Positions 24,776-38,386 of a DNA stretch of 64,000 nt are shown here, in pieces (the first letter of the stretch is position 1; the number at the start of each line of letters is the position of its first letter). The stretch comes from Climacium dendroides (Eukaryota > Streptophyta > Bryopsida > Hypnales > Climaciaceae), in contig OX467084.1 of the NCBI GenBank assembly GCA_950106755.1, forward strand, positions 7,502,001-7,566,000, given 5' to 3'. Below the pieces are notes generated by a model. The model was not told the DNA's origin. It ran no database searches and saw only the letters and a list, made by a program, of their open reading frames with translations. Both the position numbers and the translations under genes were made by a program.

Positions 24776-24912
24776 AGTGGGGGAAATATTTGGGTTTGGG
24801 TTGGGTTGGAGGTTGGGTTAGATTGGGGAATAAAAAAATATTTAATTTGGATTGTAAGAGGTATTTTGGGGAATTAAAAAAAATTGGATGGGTGAGTGGG
24901 TGGGGGTGTAAA
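24776..24912 (+). repeat. G-rich tract with clustered GGG runs
   Basis: Runs of GGG or longer separated by short T-rich loops (GGGTTTGGGTTGGG and, further on, GGGTGGGGGTG) within otherwise AT-rich DNA. The plus strand could form a G-quadruplex; function unknown. Confidence 0.5.
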
Positions 24913-25618
24913 ACCTTTGCCTCACTATGCGTTCAAAATACAGGTATACATTGAAGTACTGTTGCAAACAATTGAATTCCAACTTTTGTTTCTAGACTAC
25001 TTTTGAGTGCCTTTCAAGACTCGCAAGAACCTAGTCTACATACTCCAACCTATGACCTTTTCTAACTTGATGTTCACCATATGAAATGGTATACAATCTG
25101 AAATAAGCATTCTCTAATATAAATGATAGTAATAACTATTTTGTCCCATTTGTAGTTTAAAAGTGCTAACCTACACTAGCAACCAAGTGATAAGCTTTAG
25201 TTCTACAAATTTGAAACAAAACCTTTAGTTATAAAGATGAAAATTGATTACGTCTATTAAAGAAACTCCATTCAATTTTAATAAATTAAAACCACCACTA
25301 TCTTTCAATACGAACATCTAAAAATAAAGATAATAACATTATGAGTCTTTGTTCTATAGTGAGTCGAAAAAACAAACTATAGTGCTTTATATTCTAATAA
25401 TGTAAACAGAGGGCATTATACAAAGTAGGTACTCATAAAAATGAATCATCAAATAATCTGCAGTTTTTTAATAGAGCCAATAAATCTCCTTGTGTCCCTC
25501 CACATTAGAATTGAACAAGGAGACATATAAATTTTCAAATTAAAAAAAAATTTAGCCCAATTCACATATATTCAAGGCAGATTTTCATGCCTTCTAAATT
25601 AAAATATATTTAAAATTC

Positions 25619-25640
25619 ATATATATATATATATATATAT
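25619..25640. repeat. (AT)n microsatellite
   Basis: Uninterrupted AT dinucleotide run of about 11 units. Confidence 0.9.
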
Positions 25641-26793
25641 TCTCCATCTAGTGTTGCTTCTTTGTTTAGGATGGACTGATGAGTGGGACTTTGATATATT
25701 ACTTTAATAAGTAACCAACTAGCTATTGCACCAAGGAATCATGAAGGATTTAAAAACAACCTTTTAGGATCCTAAAACTTCATTTTTCAAGTTACCACTT
25801 AGATTAATTTTAAATGAAACTCTTTACATAGAATAGATTCCGAATAGTGGAATTTTCATAATTTTTTCTACTTTTGAAGAAGACTAGCCAACTAATGTAT
25901 AGCATTATTCAACAATAAACAAGGATTGTCTTTAGTTTAGTCCTTCAGAACTAGATATAAAAATATTTAGTGAATTTGTTACTAAAGCTTGTACTTAATT
26001 TTATTGGCTTTGTCCCATATAGATAGAGACCAACATATATTAACTCTCACATAAACTATGATTTCAAATCCCAACTACAACCACATTCACACTACACAAT
26101 TTGGTTAGGGTTTGATTGGGGTCTGACTAGTCACCAACTGATTTCCACAATCACCAATCCATCCTTTTAAGGATTAATTTCCCTACAATCCACTACCAAC
26201 AAACTAATATTGTTGTTTACGTATTGTTGTTTACGTAAGACAAAGCCCATTGTTGGTATGACATGTACCAAATCACCATAACAACAATTACTAACCTCCT
26301 ACACTGGATATTGTACTTTTTAATAGATTAATATTGTATCTTTTTTCTTTTGCTATTAACCCATCTAAATAATGTTGTGCCCAGGTTTTCAAAATATGAA
26401 AGTATCAGTTTTGAGCATTTCTTGCTCCTACACTAATCCCACACTTTTGAAACCAAAATTAGAAACCCCACTCTCCAAGGCAATTCCTGCGTCTAGAACA
26501 CGGCCCGAACAAATCTACAAGCAGTGCTTTGGAAATTTCGAATTCCAGAAATGCTGCCATCATTCAAGTCCACAACGACCATTTGAAGGAAGCACTATTC
26601 AAGTAGCAGAACACGGTCATGCCAGTTGCATTTCATGAATTTGCTCAGGTGTGACAGAATAATGTAAAATTAACTGGCAATGCATCGAGTGGCAGACACT
26701 TGACCTAAGTTAGTAGCTCCATATAAAGAGTACGAGCCAAATACTTGCATTAAATAATTAGAATCTTTGCTTGCACTGAAACGATGCAGAGTA

Positions 26794-29700
26794 TTAGCTC
26801 TCTTCCAAGCATCGAGAACATCGACAGACAAAAGCATAGTCTGCAAGTCCAGCCCTCCTCTCTTCCAAAGTGGCATCCTCGTCAATATATGAGATAGTCA
26901 CCTGAATATAATGATGCACCACAGAGCACACATATAAGCTCCTCGCAGCATTTGAATGGCAGTATAGTGCACTAGTTTGGTCTCACGATAATAATCTTGA
27001 AAGGAACTGCAAACAACTGTTTATTCAAGGAAGAATCACGATATCTAAGATTCTACAGTTCTCTGATATCGTTTTTTGGCAGAAATTCTCACATCTAGAG
27101 TTCAATGAAGGTATTAATACCGTAATAGACAAGTGGAGTTTCTGCCAGAAACAATGCAGCTACAGTGAAAAAGGTGAGTGATTAACATTGCACTAGAATG
27201 CTAGGACTGATGACATACCTCTTCGCCTTTTCTAATCGGTCTTGTAGCAAGTAGCACTGCGTGTCCATCTCGATCCTGAGTACATGCACATCAAAAAATG
27301 GATCAATGATCGTATAATTTCATCGTGTCAGCGAGAAAGCTTTCACGTATTATGAGCTTGTAATCTGCATTATTCATAAATAGCAAAATATACTGCAATT
27401 AACCGATAGTAGTGATAGTGGTTGTTCACTTCATCTCGCTTGAACGCCTTGGCATTTGGCCGGCAAGAGTGATTCATGCAGCTTTGCAATGAATAAAAAC
27501 CTGACCCTGTAAGACAGATAAGTTGATAATCATTACATTTTTGCTGAGTACATTACATTACAGATGCCCGCGGCAAACTCAGACCAGATATTTGAAACAG
27601 AGACTTTAGTAAACTTAGACTGTTCCAGGAACTTTTAGACAGCATATTCAAGGCAAACTTCATCAAGATCTGTATGGTTCAAGTGATCATATGGAATCTT
27701 CCCTGCTTGTATGTTTCTATTCAAAATGAAATGAAAAGAAAACAGAATATAAATTAAGTCATGTTCTGGGCGCAAAATATTGGACTGGTGGAGGAAAGAG
27801 AACACACCCTGACAATAGGCGGCATAGTCATCACCTAAAGCATCCAAGAATGGTTTTGTATAAACTTCCGCCTCTGCCTGCAGGTCATCAACGTCAATCA
27901 ATTATCCGCATTCAATATGTTAAAGCAATCCAAGAAAACCCAAGAACGACCTCATACGATTATTATACCCAAACCCAACACCACACCTAAAACCAGCGCT
28001 ATGTACCAGTCATACATTTAGAGGTCTTAAATGTTTAAGAGTCATACATTGTGTTGCTTTTTAGTACGGTACTGGTTTCGGGTGTGCCTTCCTTAGATTG
28101 CTATCACAAGGATAACACGAAAAAAATAAAATAAATTATAAGCATAAATAACAACAAAAGAAAAGAAAAACAGCAAGAAGGGACGACCTTGGCAGCTGGA
28201 GGAAGGTCGTCGATGTACAGAAAATAGTCTTCAACAGATGACGCCACGACAATCTCCCTGAAAGAAAAAAGGTTTGGCTCTTTACAAGCACAATAAACCA
28301 ACAAGATAACTTTCAAACAGGAAGTCGAAAGCAAAACGTCTGCACGCATCATGTATGATCCAGAGAGAACCGATGTGAGGTAGAGAAACCTTTCCCATGC
28401 AGACCTTTTGCAGTGGGTAGGCAATGAATAGACAATAAGTGAGTTGCGCAACTAACAAGTACATATTCAGAATCTCGGGGATATGACAATATTCAATCGC
28501 TGAAGAGGCAAAGCCTACCCATGATTTTTCTCTACCTATGAGCAGCACTTTGAAAATTTACAAGTTATTCATATGATATCCAAATAATACGTATTCTAGT
28601 GCATTGAAATCCTTTCAAAAATAGAGACAAGACCACATTAAAAATTTCCATTCTAATAAGAGAAACCACTCAAACCAGCTGAAAGCCACGGGTTGTTCAC
28701 CGTATGAGCAAAATTAACGACAAGGGACTTGAGCATAATTGTAGAAGAAAAAGAGACTTACAAATTGTTCAACTCGAACATGCCAATTATATGTCCGTAC
28801 ACCTCTAAAGAGAATACTAAACAAGTGCACAAGTTAAGGAAGAGCCACTTCAAAGAAAACTTTTAGTACACAATCCGATGCAAACAGCATGCAGTTAAAA
28901 GTCCGTCTTAAAATAATAATACAATTTCTGATCACTATTAAGGCGACGTAAGAGATCATGATCGCCGCAACATCTAAGAAACTTTAGTAATGTCTTACTG
29001 TTTAGGTTTCTTGCAACAAAATGATAAAAGGGGATACAGGGTGCATAGCTGTCCTCATAAATCGCGCTTTTCAGTAAAGATAATGACTGCAACAGTAACA
29101 TTGCCATTCTGTTAATCGATACTCGCATCTTGAAAATTCACATTGGCTCAAGTGTTCTCTGATAAGGAAGACGAACGATTGAAAACACTCCATTTTCGTG
29201 ATTTGCTAGCATCACAATAATGTGATCAGCCTCGATGACCTGGAAGCATGCAACTCTATGAGGTATGCGGTGGAGTATTTTCCACACACAGCAGCTCAAG
29301 TGAATACCTGGGCTGCAATTTCTTTCATCTGTTCACGAAACTGTCGCTCATCAACTGGATCCACATCGGACGGCAGAGCTACTGTTTCCCACCACCTACA
29401 TATGAAAAATAAACCAAATTTTAGATCCTTAAAACCCTCATATGCTGTAGCATGAGCAATTCAGAACCCTAAATGCCCAAATACCCAAAGTAGCCGCTTC
29501 CATGTCTATATGAGTTGAAATAAATCATTTAGGAAGCTTCAGAGTAGCAAAATGTCCCAATAGTAAGGAGAAACCAAATCCTATATTTTGAACAATAGAT
29601 ATATGTTTGGAACGTTGCCATGATTGACCATTGGCTTCCAAAGTGGACTTTCTATTTTAGCTTGGGCACTTGGGGGGGGTGGAGGTGGGTAACTAATAAG

Positions 29701-32431
29701 TTTCTGGGATTCTAAGAAACGTAAGTCGCCATCAAAATTCCTTACTACAATCATGATTGTAGCCACGCTTACAGGAGTTTGAAGCCCATGGCAAAAGGCT
29801 CCCAGGCCCTTAGTAAAGTTGACTCGTGCTTGCCTCTGATAGTACTCTCAAGTTTCCGGGCTCTCAGCAGGGTTCCAGCAATGACCTGTTAAAGAAACTG
29901 ATGTGAGAAGTGAATTCTACAGGCTATTCAAATTTGAAAGAGTAATATTCACAAAATATACATAATTAGCCTTTTCGCGGGATACTGCACTAACACGAAA
30001 AAAGGGTTATTTCCTTGATGAAAGTATTTCTATGATGGGCAGATGTACCTGAGCGGCTATGTGAAAGACGTCATTTGTTTCTGTTGTCCATCCCAACACA
30101 AGAGCCACAATTATTTGCCGAGTCTTGCTTCATAAACGGCATAAGAAGGAAATCCTAGATTACGAATATCCTCAGACTAATATACATCTGAGTGCATTGC
30201 TGTGAAGTTACAGGAAGTACTAGAAAAGCAACCTCGCCAATAAAAGGCAATTATTTTCCATTTGCCCTGATAGACGTACAAATAATAATCAAGAAGTACT
30301 AGGACACAGCTTAAAGCTGAATTTCGATGAGTTTTTCACATTATTTCAAGATGCAAGATGAACAAAATAAGGCATACCATCCGCAAACTCCTTGAAGCTG
30401 ATCAAAGCATCAGTGTTCTTGCAATGTGAAGAAGGACCCGTGCAAAGTAAGCTGTGGTGCGCCGCCCAAGCTGCATCTGCACACGAATCGCTAGTATCCA
30501 ATAATCTAACATCAATTATCAAAACAATAAAAAATGAGGTAATGGGATTTCCATAAATCTCACAACTACAGATTCTTCTTCATCATTAAACCCCAAGCAT
30601 TTCCTGTTTTCTGTGATAGATCCATACAAAATTGGTTTGAAACAAGAATAGCAACCTGCAATAAACATCATCCAGGCAACCACCCTTGCACGTCACAACA
30701 CGAGGTAACGGAAATTGATTGCTGTAAGGAAGCACAAGGGTCCCGCTAGCAAGAGCAGCCCTTGCATCTGATGGAAGCGCTTTCTTCTTCTTAGAGTCTC
30801 CATTGCATCCGCAATGCTCGTCATCCTCATCCATGTCTTCTCCAGCTTCATCTCGCTCTTCGTTGTCCATGGAAGTCGCTGGTTCTCCATCGCTATCCAT
30901 AACATCGTCACTCGCAGTATCATCTGTGGCAGACAGGGTCGAAACTTACTGCCCAAAATGTCCTTTTCTAGCTTGGCTTCCAATTGCTCAAATGATCTTG
31001 TAACAATTATATCAAATGATCCTGTAGTTGATTTAAAAGGTTTCATCCTGAATTTCTTAAGAGGTTTCGTAGAGAGTCATAGAGATTTCTGAAGAACAGA
31101 TGTGAAAGCAACGAATTGCTATGAATCAATAGCAAGAAATTGAAAATTAAGAGTTCTGCAAAACCTTCTGATAAAGTTCCATCGTTTTGAAGAAGACGCC
31201 GTGTAAACTGCAGCTCAATGGAGCCGACATACCGAAAGCAGTGACTGCACACCATAGCGTCTCTCTGCTCCCAATTAAGTTTATAGTGTGAGTGCTTGTG
31301 TTTGGACCAAACTTGCCAAATTGTTAGAAGTGAAAAAAGTCATACGCACTTCTTTCTGCCTTATTATCTCATTCCACCTATATAACCATCAATATTACAG
31401 CCACTGTGGTTCTAACATGGTAATTAATCAAGCTAGAGGGCCTAGACGGCTGTCCACCCCCTTTCCCAAATTTCTTCATAATATTTCTGTGCAAAAATAG
31501 CTTGATAAATATTTAAGTTTGATGAGCAGTATTCAAAAGTCATGTCCAGTAAAGAATTCCGACGGATTAAAATATGTACCTTGTTGCGGGAGTGTTGAGC
31601 GCCTACAAGCGGCGCTTCTCGTAGTACTAACTCCTCAGAACTAAAATCTCTATCCGCAAAAACACCTGCGATCGGATCAACAACCAAACGAACCCAAGCA
31701 ATTACACTTCAGATCATTCACACCTGAAAAATGAACTGACAAATTGAGCTTAGTTATTGGAATCTCCATTCATAAACCCTAAACCCTAAAAATCCTGAAA
31801 GAACTTGCAATCCTCCGCACACTAGTTTTCTTCGTACAGAAGCAGAACCATTCTTAAATGTCTAACCGTACAGAACCTGCAACAAAATCGTCTCGCAAGC
31901 AAATTGCAACTTCTCGATTCACAAATAATTCCCACGCAGTTGCAAAATCCGTAATCTATGCCTGCAGGCGGCAGCCAGACTTCAATCAACACGGAAATTC
32001 ATACCCTTGCCCATATCGCCATCGATACCGCGTACTTGCAGACCAGGTCCCAAGCCCACCCTCGAAATCTCGGCATAATACTTCTGGAAACCAGGTCAAA
32101 AATTTTCAGTACAAATCTCTCTCTCCATTCCACAACCATGGCATTATCGAACACACCAAGTATACCTCCATTTCGCAAAGTATGAATATCCTCTCATTTC
32201 GTGAAATTTAACAGGGCAAAATTTACAAATGATTGAAACCTCCAGAAAAGAAACAAACTCGGTAGCTGCCACCACCATGGAACTCCAGTAATCCAAATTG
32301 AGGATCAGAACGGAATGTCGCATCCTCTGGAAGAAAATTAGGTCAAACCAAACCTGCATTTCTTGAGGTGCAGGGCGTTTCAGCAGCTGCTTTAAAATTG
32401 CATCGACAGCGCCGTCGCCTTCAACCTCCAT
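26794..32431 (-). CDS. ATXR2: ATXR2/SDG36-type SET-domain methyltransferase, 16 exons
   Basis: Exons (minus strand): 32431-32354, 32083-32005, 31665-31580, 31264-31165, 30923-30656, 30490-30378, 30080-30049, 29885-29773, 29395-29308, 29086-29038, 28816-28762, 28257-28188, 27877-27808, 27506-27430, 27275-27219, 26901-26794. All introns are GT-AG and reading phase is kept throughout, giving 480 residues plus TAA (Arabidopsis ATXR2 is about 470). The SET domain is split: GVFADRDF starts it near residue 53; a MYND-like zinc module follows (C87, C90, C193, C197, C203, C207, H216, C220). WW-containing and EVYGHIIGMFELNN blocks are next, then VEDYFLYIDDLP, the cofactor-binding N412-H413-S414 of MNHSCRPNAKAF, EEVTISYIDE with Y450, and post-SET C471, C473, C476. 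An Asp/Glu-rich loop (about 115-155) sits inside the MYND region. ATXR2 in Arabidopsis methylates H3K36 and works with LBD factors. No lesion is seen. Ortholog call by motif order; substrate is family knowledge. Confidence 0.96.
31774..31790 (+). repeat. Interstitial telomere-like repeat in ATXR2 intron 2
   Basis: AAACCCTAAACCCTAAA lies within the intron between exons 2 and 3. Two and a half plant-type telomere units; it may act as a telo-box enhancer or be a repair scar. Confidence 0.7.
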
Positions 32432-35400
32432 CGCGTTTCAGCAAACCTTGGAGCTCGAAAAATTCGCAGCAAACACACAAGTGTCAAATGCGTCCAGCAA
32501 ATGCCGCTTCCCTTTCCGTTTCTCAAATGCACTCTGCTTCGGTGTGTTCAACAGAGTTTGTGGTGCAGAGGACTACTCGCAGTAACTTACTCTTCAATTG
32601 CACACTACGCACAATGTAGTGCACACTCCAACTCTCTAATTGCACCCTCCGCAATCGCGGAAGCCCTGTATGCTCAATCCTCTCTAATTGCACACCAATT
32701 AAATCGCTCTAAATACCAGGACTGAATCTTCTCTAACTGTACAATTAATCGCACTGAAGAGCACAATATAATTCTGTAATTGCCTCACATGTCTATAAAA
32801 ATTCCAAAATTATTTTGTGAAAATTTCAAATTGCCAAATTTTTGAAGAAAACATGAAGAAAAATTTCATATCTAAGTGGTGTTCAAATCTAAAATTCTCA
32901 AAATAGAAGTAGAATACAGCGTTGAACATTGTGGTATAAAGAAAATTTTCATATCATTCCGTATTTAGAAATGTGGTCATAGACATTCAACTTCAAACTA
33001 TACTAAAGTGCTTATTTTAAACAATTTTTCAAAATTTTCAAGTGGAGAAGAAAGTGCAATTTAGAAGCCTAATTTTGTAAATTTTCCTCAAACGCAATAA
33101 AAATCATTTTGAATGTCAAAATCAAGTTTTTAAAGGAAAAAAAGTTCAAAGTGCTGAAATACACTAAATAGTGTACCTTTTTTTCAGTAAACCCCATAAA
33201 AAATCAAAAATTTACTAAAATATCTTGAACTTAACTCAATGATATGAATATAGAATCAATAAAATTGCACACAAAAAAGTAAATGAAAATTATTCATTTT
33301 TCAGTATGCACAAAGTGTGGTTGCCAATCTGAAAGATACAAAAAGCCCTTAGCATTCTTCCAAGGTGAAAGCTCTCTAATTGCACACTAACCTTCTCTCA
33401 TTGCGCACCATTGTCAAGAATGCCTTCTCAATTACAATCCATTACACGCATTCTTCTCTAATTACAATCTACTACATTCAAGCCTCTTTAACTTCAAACT
33501 TTCTAATTGTAGATTTTTGGATATTCCAAGAACCTCATATTTATTATATAAAGTAACCATTGTTACAACCCTTGCCATGATTCCTATCACAAAATTTGTC
33601 ATGTTTTCATCTTGGAGAAATATCATCCAAATATTTCATGTGACGTTTGTAATGAAAACCTCAAGTAGGATGAAGGAGTATTCTTCCTCAACATGAGCAT
33701 GACAATTCATTGTAATTTGAAATTGTTAGTATTTTATACATACAAATGCAATTACATAATTTTCACATGTCAATTTGTGGGCATATAGAGAAATGTATTG
33801 AAATGTTTATTTGTTCCTTTAAAGTGATGCAAATAAAGAGGCTGTCAAATACATTATAATACTAAATATTGTAGTTGAATTGTTCTTTTTATACATACTA
33901 GATAGACTACCATAATCTTTACTTTAAAAATTCACTCACATCTATATGCAAAAAATATTAAAACGGCTTGATCCATTTATATCAATATTTTCAAGAAGTT
34001 AGTTGGCCTTGAGGAGTTGATGTATTGAATCAACCCTTCCAATTTTAAATAATCATTCAAGTAAAAATGTGAGGAACGGTGGCCTCAAGCTATAGTATAC
34101 ATTTTTGGGGAGCTAAAATAATTAAGATTATCTTTGTAGGTTTGAAGACCTACTTGCCACTTCAACTTGACCATCTTCATGACCTTTCATCATTGTAATT
34201 TTTATTCCGCTTTGGTGGATCTTTGTAACATTTTGTAAAGTGAAGTCAAATTGAATCTTCCTCATCATTATATCATTAAGTGTGTGACTTCAAAGGTATT
34301 CTAAATGGTTTTGTATTCAAAACATGCTTATTGGTTGAAAATAGCCAAACATCCACAAGCACTTAACCCTTTACGTACTAAGAATTCACTATTTTAAGTA
34401 GTGGACTTTGATTGAATGTTTTGTAGAAAGCATAATCTAAATGGAAAATTTTATTATATAATTATCTTGAGTGAAGAACATTTCATTCATTGGTTTAAAT
34501 AAATAAGAATCCCCATATAAAATCTCTAAAGTTGCTGAAAAAAACATGAGACCCAATTTGGGCTTCTTAGACACTAAAGGGTTAAGGGGTAACAGTAGCA
34601 CTTAAAAACCCTAAATGCAAAACCAATCACTTGAGGCATTACAATCCTTTCATAATGTTCTCATCCAATATGTACTCATTGAAGAAATTTCAAGAATAGT
34701 CATGTTTCATATTAATGTAAAAGATAAAGTAATGTTTCAGGTATATCAATGATAAAAATGCTCAAAAAAACACACAATTATTCTTTATGATATTTTACAC
34801 CTAAATTTTTGATCTCAAATTTGAACTAGGGGACAAGGATTAATACGATTCTCCTATACTTATTTTCAATGTTTACTCCAAAGATTTTAAATGTGATTAC
34901 ATAGGCTCTAATGATTCCTTTTTATTTTTGGTTTCGGAGTCCAATATACACTTTGGAAAGAAGCACGTTAGAACTGTCATCCAACATATACATTCATTTG
35001 TCAATTTCATCGTGCTTTTAAATATAATTATTAATCTTCATTTAAAATTTGACAAATAATATTCATCTAAAATTGTTTTTGACGATTTCATCTACTATTT
35101 TCCTACCTTTCAAAGACATAGAAGGAGCTAAGGGAATCAAATGTTTTTCAACTACATTAGAGGGTTGTTTCAGGTCCATTCTCCATGTTGGAAACCAACC
35201 ACTACAAGCCAAAATTCAAATTAATATTTTTCAATCAATAAAAAATTAATATTCAATAAAAATATAATAAAAATTCAAAAAAAATTACTTTTATTTTCTA
35301 AGTTGACAAATGCTTTGCCACATCAAATTCCTATTGTGACTGGGTTCCCATAATCCAGGAACTTGGGAGGACTCAAGCCCCCTATAGACCAAGTGAATCT

Positions 35401-35587
35401 CACTCTAAAAATTAAGAAACTCACAAAAATTAGCCCATAATCCCACCACCTCCGAGGTCTCCAAGAAAGAAGGACAAAAGCACCAATCATGGATGAGAAG
35501 TTCACTCCAACAAGCGTGTCCGGATGGATGAGACGTGAATGAGGTGCCCCCTTTGACCTTAGGTCAGCCTCGCTGACGTCACCAAAG
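32432..35587. other. ATXR2 upstream region and AT-rich intergenic DNA
   Basis: The first 300-400 bases (GC-richer, with CG-containing runs) should hold the ATXR2 leader and promoter. Motif CTCTAATTGCACACC recurs loosely at 32590-32770 and 33370-33480. The rest is AT-rich with no supported gene. Confidence 0.5.
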
Positions 35588-36065
35588 CCAATATTTTCTA
35601 GGTCATGACACAGCAGCGGACGGAAGTGGAGTGGGCACAGACGCTGACATGGCCAAGCTAGGGATAAGCTCCAAACCCTAAAACGCTTGAGCGGTAGGGG
35701 CGAGGGCCTGGTGCCTCCTTGCTCGTTCCCTTTCACCTCCGCTCCTGCTCATCTTCCTCATTTGCCCTTCCATCACTAACCCTCTTTTAGCTCACACTTC
35801 CTCTCGCTCTCTCGCTCTCTCTCGTGCTCTCCCTCCTTGCGTTCGTTTTTTTCTTTCCTTGGGTCGTCTTGTTTGTTGTGTTGCCCCGCTTCAGTCTCTT
35901 TCATGGGAGTGAGCTTGTTCCTGGGTCGCCATTCTTGGATTGGAGTTGCCCGGCCGCCGCTGCGATGGTGATGTGAGCTTTAGGTTCGACCGACTCCTGA
36001 GGGGATTTTGGTGGTAGGGACGTTTTCCACGGGGCGCGGATCAGGCATCCGAGGCGCGAGCAGCC
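35588..36065 (+). promoter_or_regulatory. Promoter and 5' UTR of left RGGA/HABP4-type copy
   Basis: Contains a telo-box (35673-35680), a CCAATATTTTCTAGGTCATG block at 35588, and a TC-rich tract (35801-35855) typical of plant core promoters. From 35847 it is identical to the right copy; before that it is only partly similar. Transcription start not determinable. Confidence 0.6.
35673..35680 (+). promoter_or_regulatory. Telo-box AAACCCTA, left RGGA promoter
   Basis: AAACCCTAAAA 393 bases before the left ATG. The equivalent motif is kept in the diverged right promoter at 53483-53490, which suggests constraint. Confidence 0.6.
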
Positions 36066-38386
36066 ATGGCCACGAAGAATTTCTTCGACTTGCTGGGGGA
36101 CGACGAGAACGAGGACCCGGCGCAGGTGGTGGTGCGCGCGAATTCGCTCGCCGCCGCGGACGCCAAGCCGGCTGCTGCCGCCGCCAACGCCGGGACGAAG
36201 AAGCCGGCCGCGGCGGCCGCCAAGCTGCCGTCCAAGCCCGCTCCGCCATCGGAGGCTGGTACGTGTGCGTGGGATTGGACGGGTCGGCCCCCCTTGCATT
36301 GGCTGGTTTTGGGTCCCTAGGTCGCGTCGCCATTGGCGTGGGAGCGTGTTGGGTGCGTAGGTTTTTGCGCATCGGGGAGCGCGTGGGTGGGCGTTGTGGC
36401 GTGTGGGGAGTGGGTGCGTGAGCGAGTGCGATTGTGCGTGTGGATTGCATGTTTGGATGGAGTTTGGTGCGCGCGGGGATTCGTGGCATTGCGTCTTGGG
36501 TGCAGTCGGCGATTGGTGTCGTCGTTGTCGGCGTGGGAGTGTGTTCTGACGGTGTTTTTGTGTTTGTTTCCTCGCTGTTTTGGTTTCAGTGCGAGATGGT
36601 CCGCGGGGTCAGTATGATGGCGCCCGTGGCGGCCGAGGTGGTGGTCGCGGAGGACGTGGCGGTCGCGGTGACCGGGAAGGAGGTGGCCCCCGTGAGGGAG
36701 GAGGTTATAGAGAACGCGGCAGCTACAACAACGACCGCAATGTCGGCAGCACTCGCGACGCGGACGGTTTCGTGGGAGGTCGCGGGTCGCATGGCGACAA
36801 GCCCGTGCGTATCGAGAACGGCGAAGGTCGGTCCTACGAGGGTGGTCGCAGCAGAGGAGGTCGCGGTCGCGGATACGGCGAAGGTGACGAGCGCCCACGC
36901 AGGCGCGAGTTCGATCGTCACAGCGGGAACCCTAGGGGGTGAGCTGCGGTCCCCTTTTTTGCGTTGTATGGATTTGCTGGGGTGCGTTGGGGTTCTTGGT
37001 TTATTGGCATTTGGTTTCCGTGTCTTGTGGATTTCTCTGACGTGCTGGGTGCCCTTCTTTTTTGTTTTTTCGTTTTCGGTGAGTGGAGTCCATTTCGGCC
37101 GCATTATCCTTGTGCTGAATGTCCGAGCTATTTTGCAGCAGGGCCTTGCATGAATGCGTGGCTGTGAATCGTATTTGAATTCCATTCTCTTACCTAGCGT
37201 CTTTCAGATATGAGACCGAAAAGAGAGCTGGTTCTGGCCGCGCTAACTGGGGAACGGACGTCGACCCAGCACTGATCCAGTAAGCCACATGGGGGGACCG
37301 ACTCTGGAGTTCTGTGCTGTGATGGCTTCGGCTTTTTTCTGTGTGGAGTTGTTCGTCTCGTTGCCTGCTGACCATGTCTCCTTGCGTTTGCAGGGAAACT
37401 GTCGAGGGCGTCAAGGAAGATGAGAAGCCCGCCGTGGAAGGAGCAGTGGTCGACGAGAAGAAGCCCGAGTCCGAGCCCTCCGCAGAGGTGGTGGTGGAGG
37501 AAGGCGCAGCGGAGAAGAAGGACGAGGAAGAGGAGGACAATGTGAGAGCTCTTTCTTCCTTCATGTTTGTCCGTCCCATGCGGGAGTTTGACGAGTCCGT
37601 GGTCTTGATGACGAGTCAGCGAGAGTTGACGTGAGGTGGTGCTTGTGAATGTGCGCAGGAGATGACTCTGGAAGAGTACGAGAAGGTATTGGAGGAGAAG
37701 CGCAAGAGCCTGGAAGCCGCCAAGGCCGCCGAGAGAAAGGTCGAGGTGGACAAGGCCTTCTCGAAGATGCAGCTGGTGGACAACAAGAAGCGGGACGAGG
37801 ACATCTTCATCAAGCTGGTGTGTGACCGACGGATTTTGTAGCTGAAGTTTTGTGTTCGATGCAAGTTGCTCGTTCGTGGTGAGAGGCCTGGATTGTGGAG
37901 GCGACGTTAACATCTGTGCTTGTGTTTGTGTGGTCTTCAGGGTCAGGACAAGGAGAAGGTGAAGAGGGAGGCCGCCGAAAGAGAGGAGAAGTCCCGAAAG
38001 GTAACGAGCGCACGGTGCATTGTTTAGGATTTTAGGGGTTGCTTGGTTTCGTGGTGTTTTTTGTCTTTTTCGAGAAGGAAGTGCGTGTGCTGAACTTGTT
38101 TCTTGTTGTGGTTGAGCAGCCCGTGAGCATCAACGAGTTCCTGAAGCCAGCCGAGGGTGAGAAGTACTACGGTCCTCCTTCGAACCGCGGGCGTGGAGGT
38201 CGCGGTGGCCGCGGCGATCGCCGTGAGGGTGGCGAGCGCCGCGAAGGTGGTGGTCGCGGAGACCGTGAGTCGAGCCGCGGCGGTTTTGGCGGCGGCAGGT
38301 TCGGCGGCCGCGGTGGCGCTGGTGGAGGTGCATCGGCGCCGAAGATCGAGGACCAAGCGCAGTTCCCAACTTTGGGAGGCAAGTGA
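36066..38386 (+). CDS. RGGA: RGGA/HABP4-type RNA-binding protein, left copy, 7 exons
   Basis: Exons 36066-36258, 36590-36938, 37208-37279, 37394-37541, 37659-37817, 37941-38000, 38120-38386; all GT-AG and in phase, 415 residues plus TGA. The N-terminus has the Stm1-type motif KNFFDLLGDDENEDP (4-18), then an Ala/Lys-rich linker, a first RGG/Gly-Arg box (about 72-160), the core signature TEKRAGSGRANWGTD (184-198), acidic KDEEEEDN, a helical charged MTLEEYEKVLEEKRK segment, VSINEFLKPAEGEKYYG, a second RGG box and a C-terminal AQFPTLGGK. HABP4/SERBP1/Stm1 proteins bind RNA and idle ribosomes; plant RGGA is linked to stress tolerance. The start is the only ATG fitting the family N-terminus. The gene is convergent with an identical copy on the other arm. 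Confidence 0.95.

Larger units (their letters stand above)
23207..26793. other. AT-rich intergenic DNA upstream and 3' flank of ATXR2
   Basis: No gene supported. It contains a GATATGGATACA-type minisatellite (24466-24705), a G-rich patch (24776-24912) and an (AT)n run (25619-25640). From about 26370 the composition rises towards the ATXR2 3' end; 26640-26793 is likely its 3' UTR. Confidence 0.5.

Noticed and set aside
26372..26638. 88-codon plus-strand frame near the ATXR2 3' end
   Set aside because: Antisense to likely ATXR2 3' flank; low-complexity composition and no family signature.
36434..37153. 239-codon frame overlapping RGGA exon 2 (also 51988-52707), and similar long frames on both strands
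   Set aside because: Shadow frames created by GC-rich RGG codons; they cross introns and have no family resemblance.
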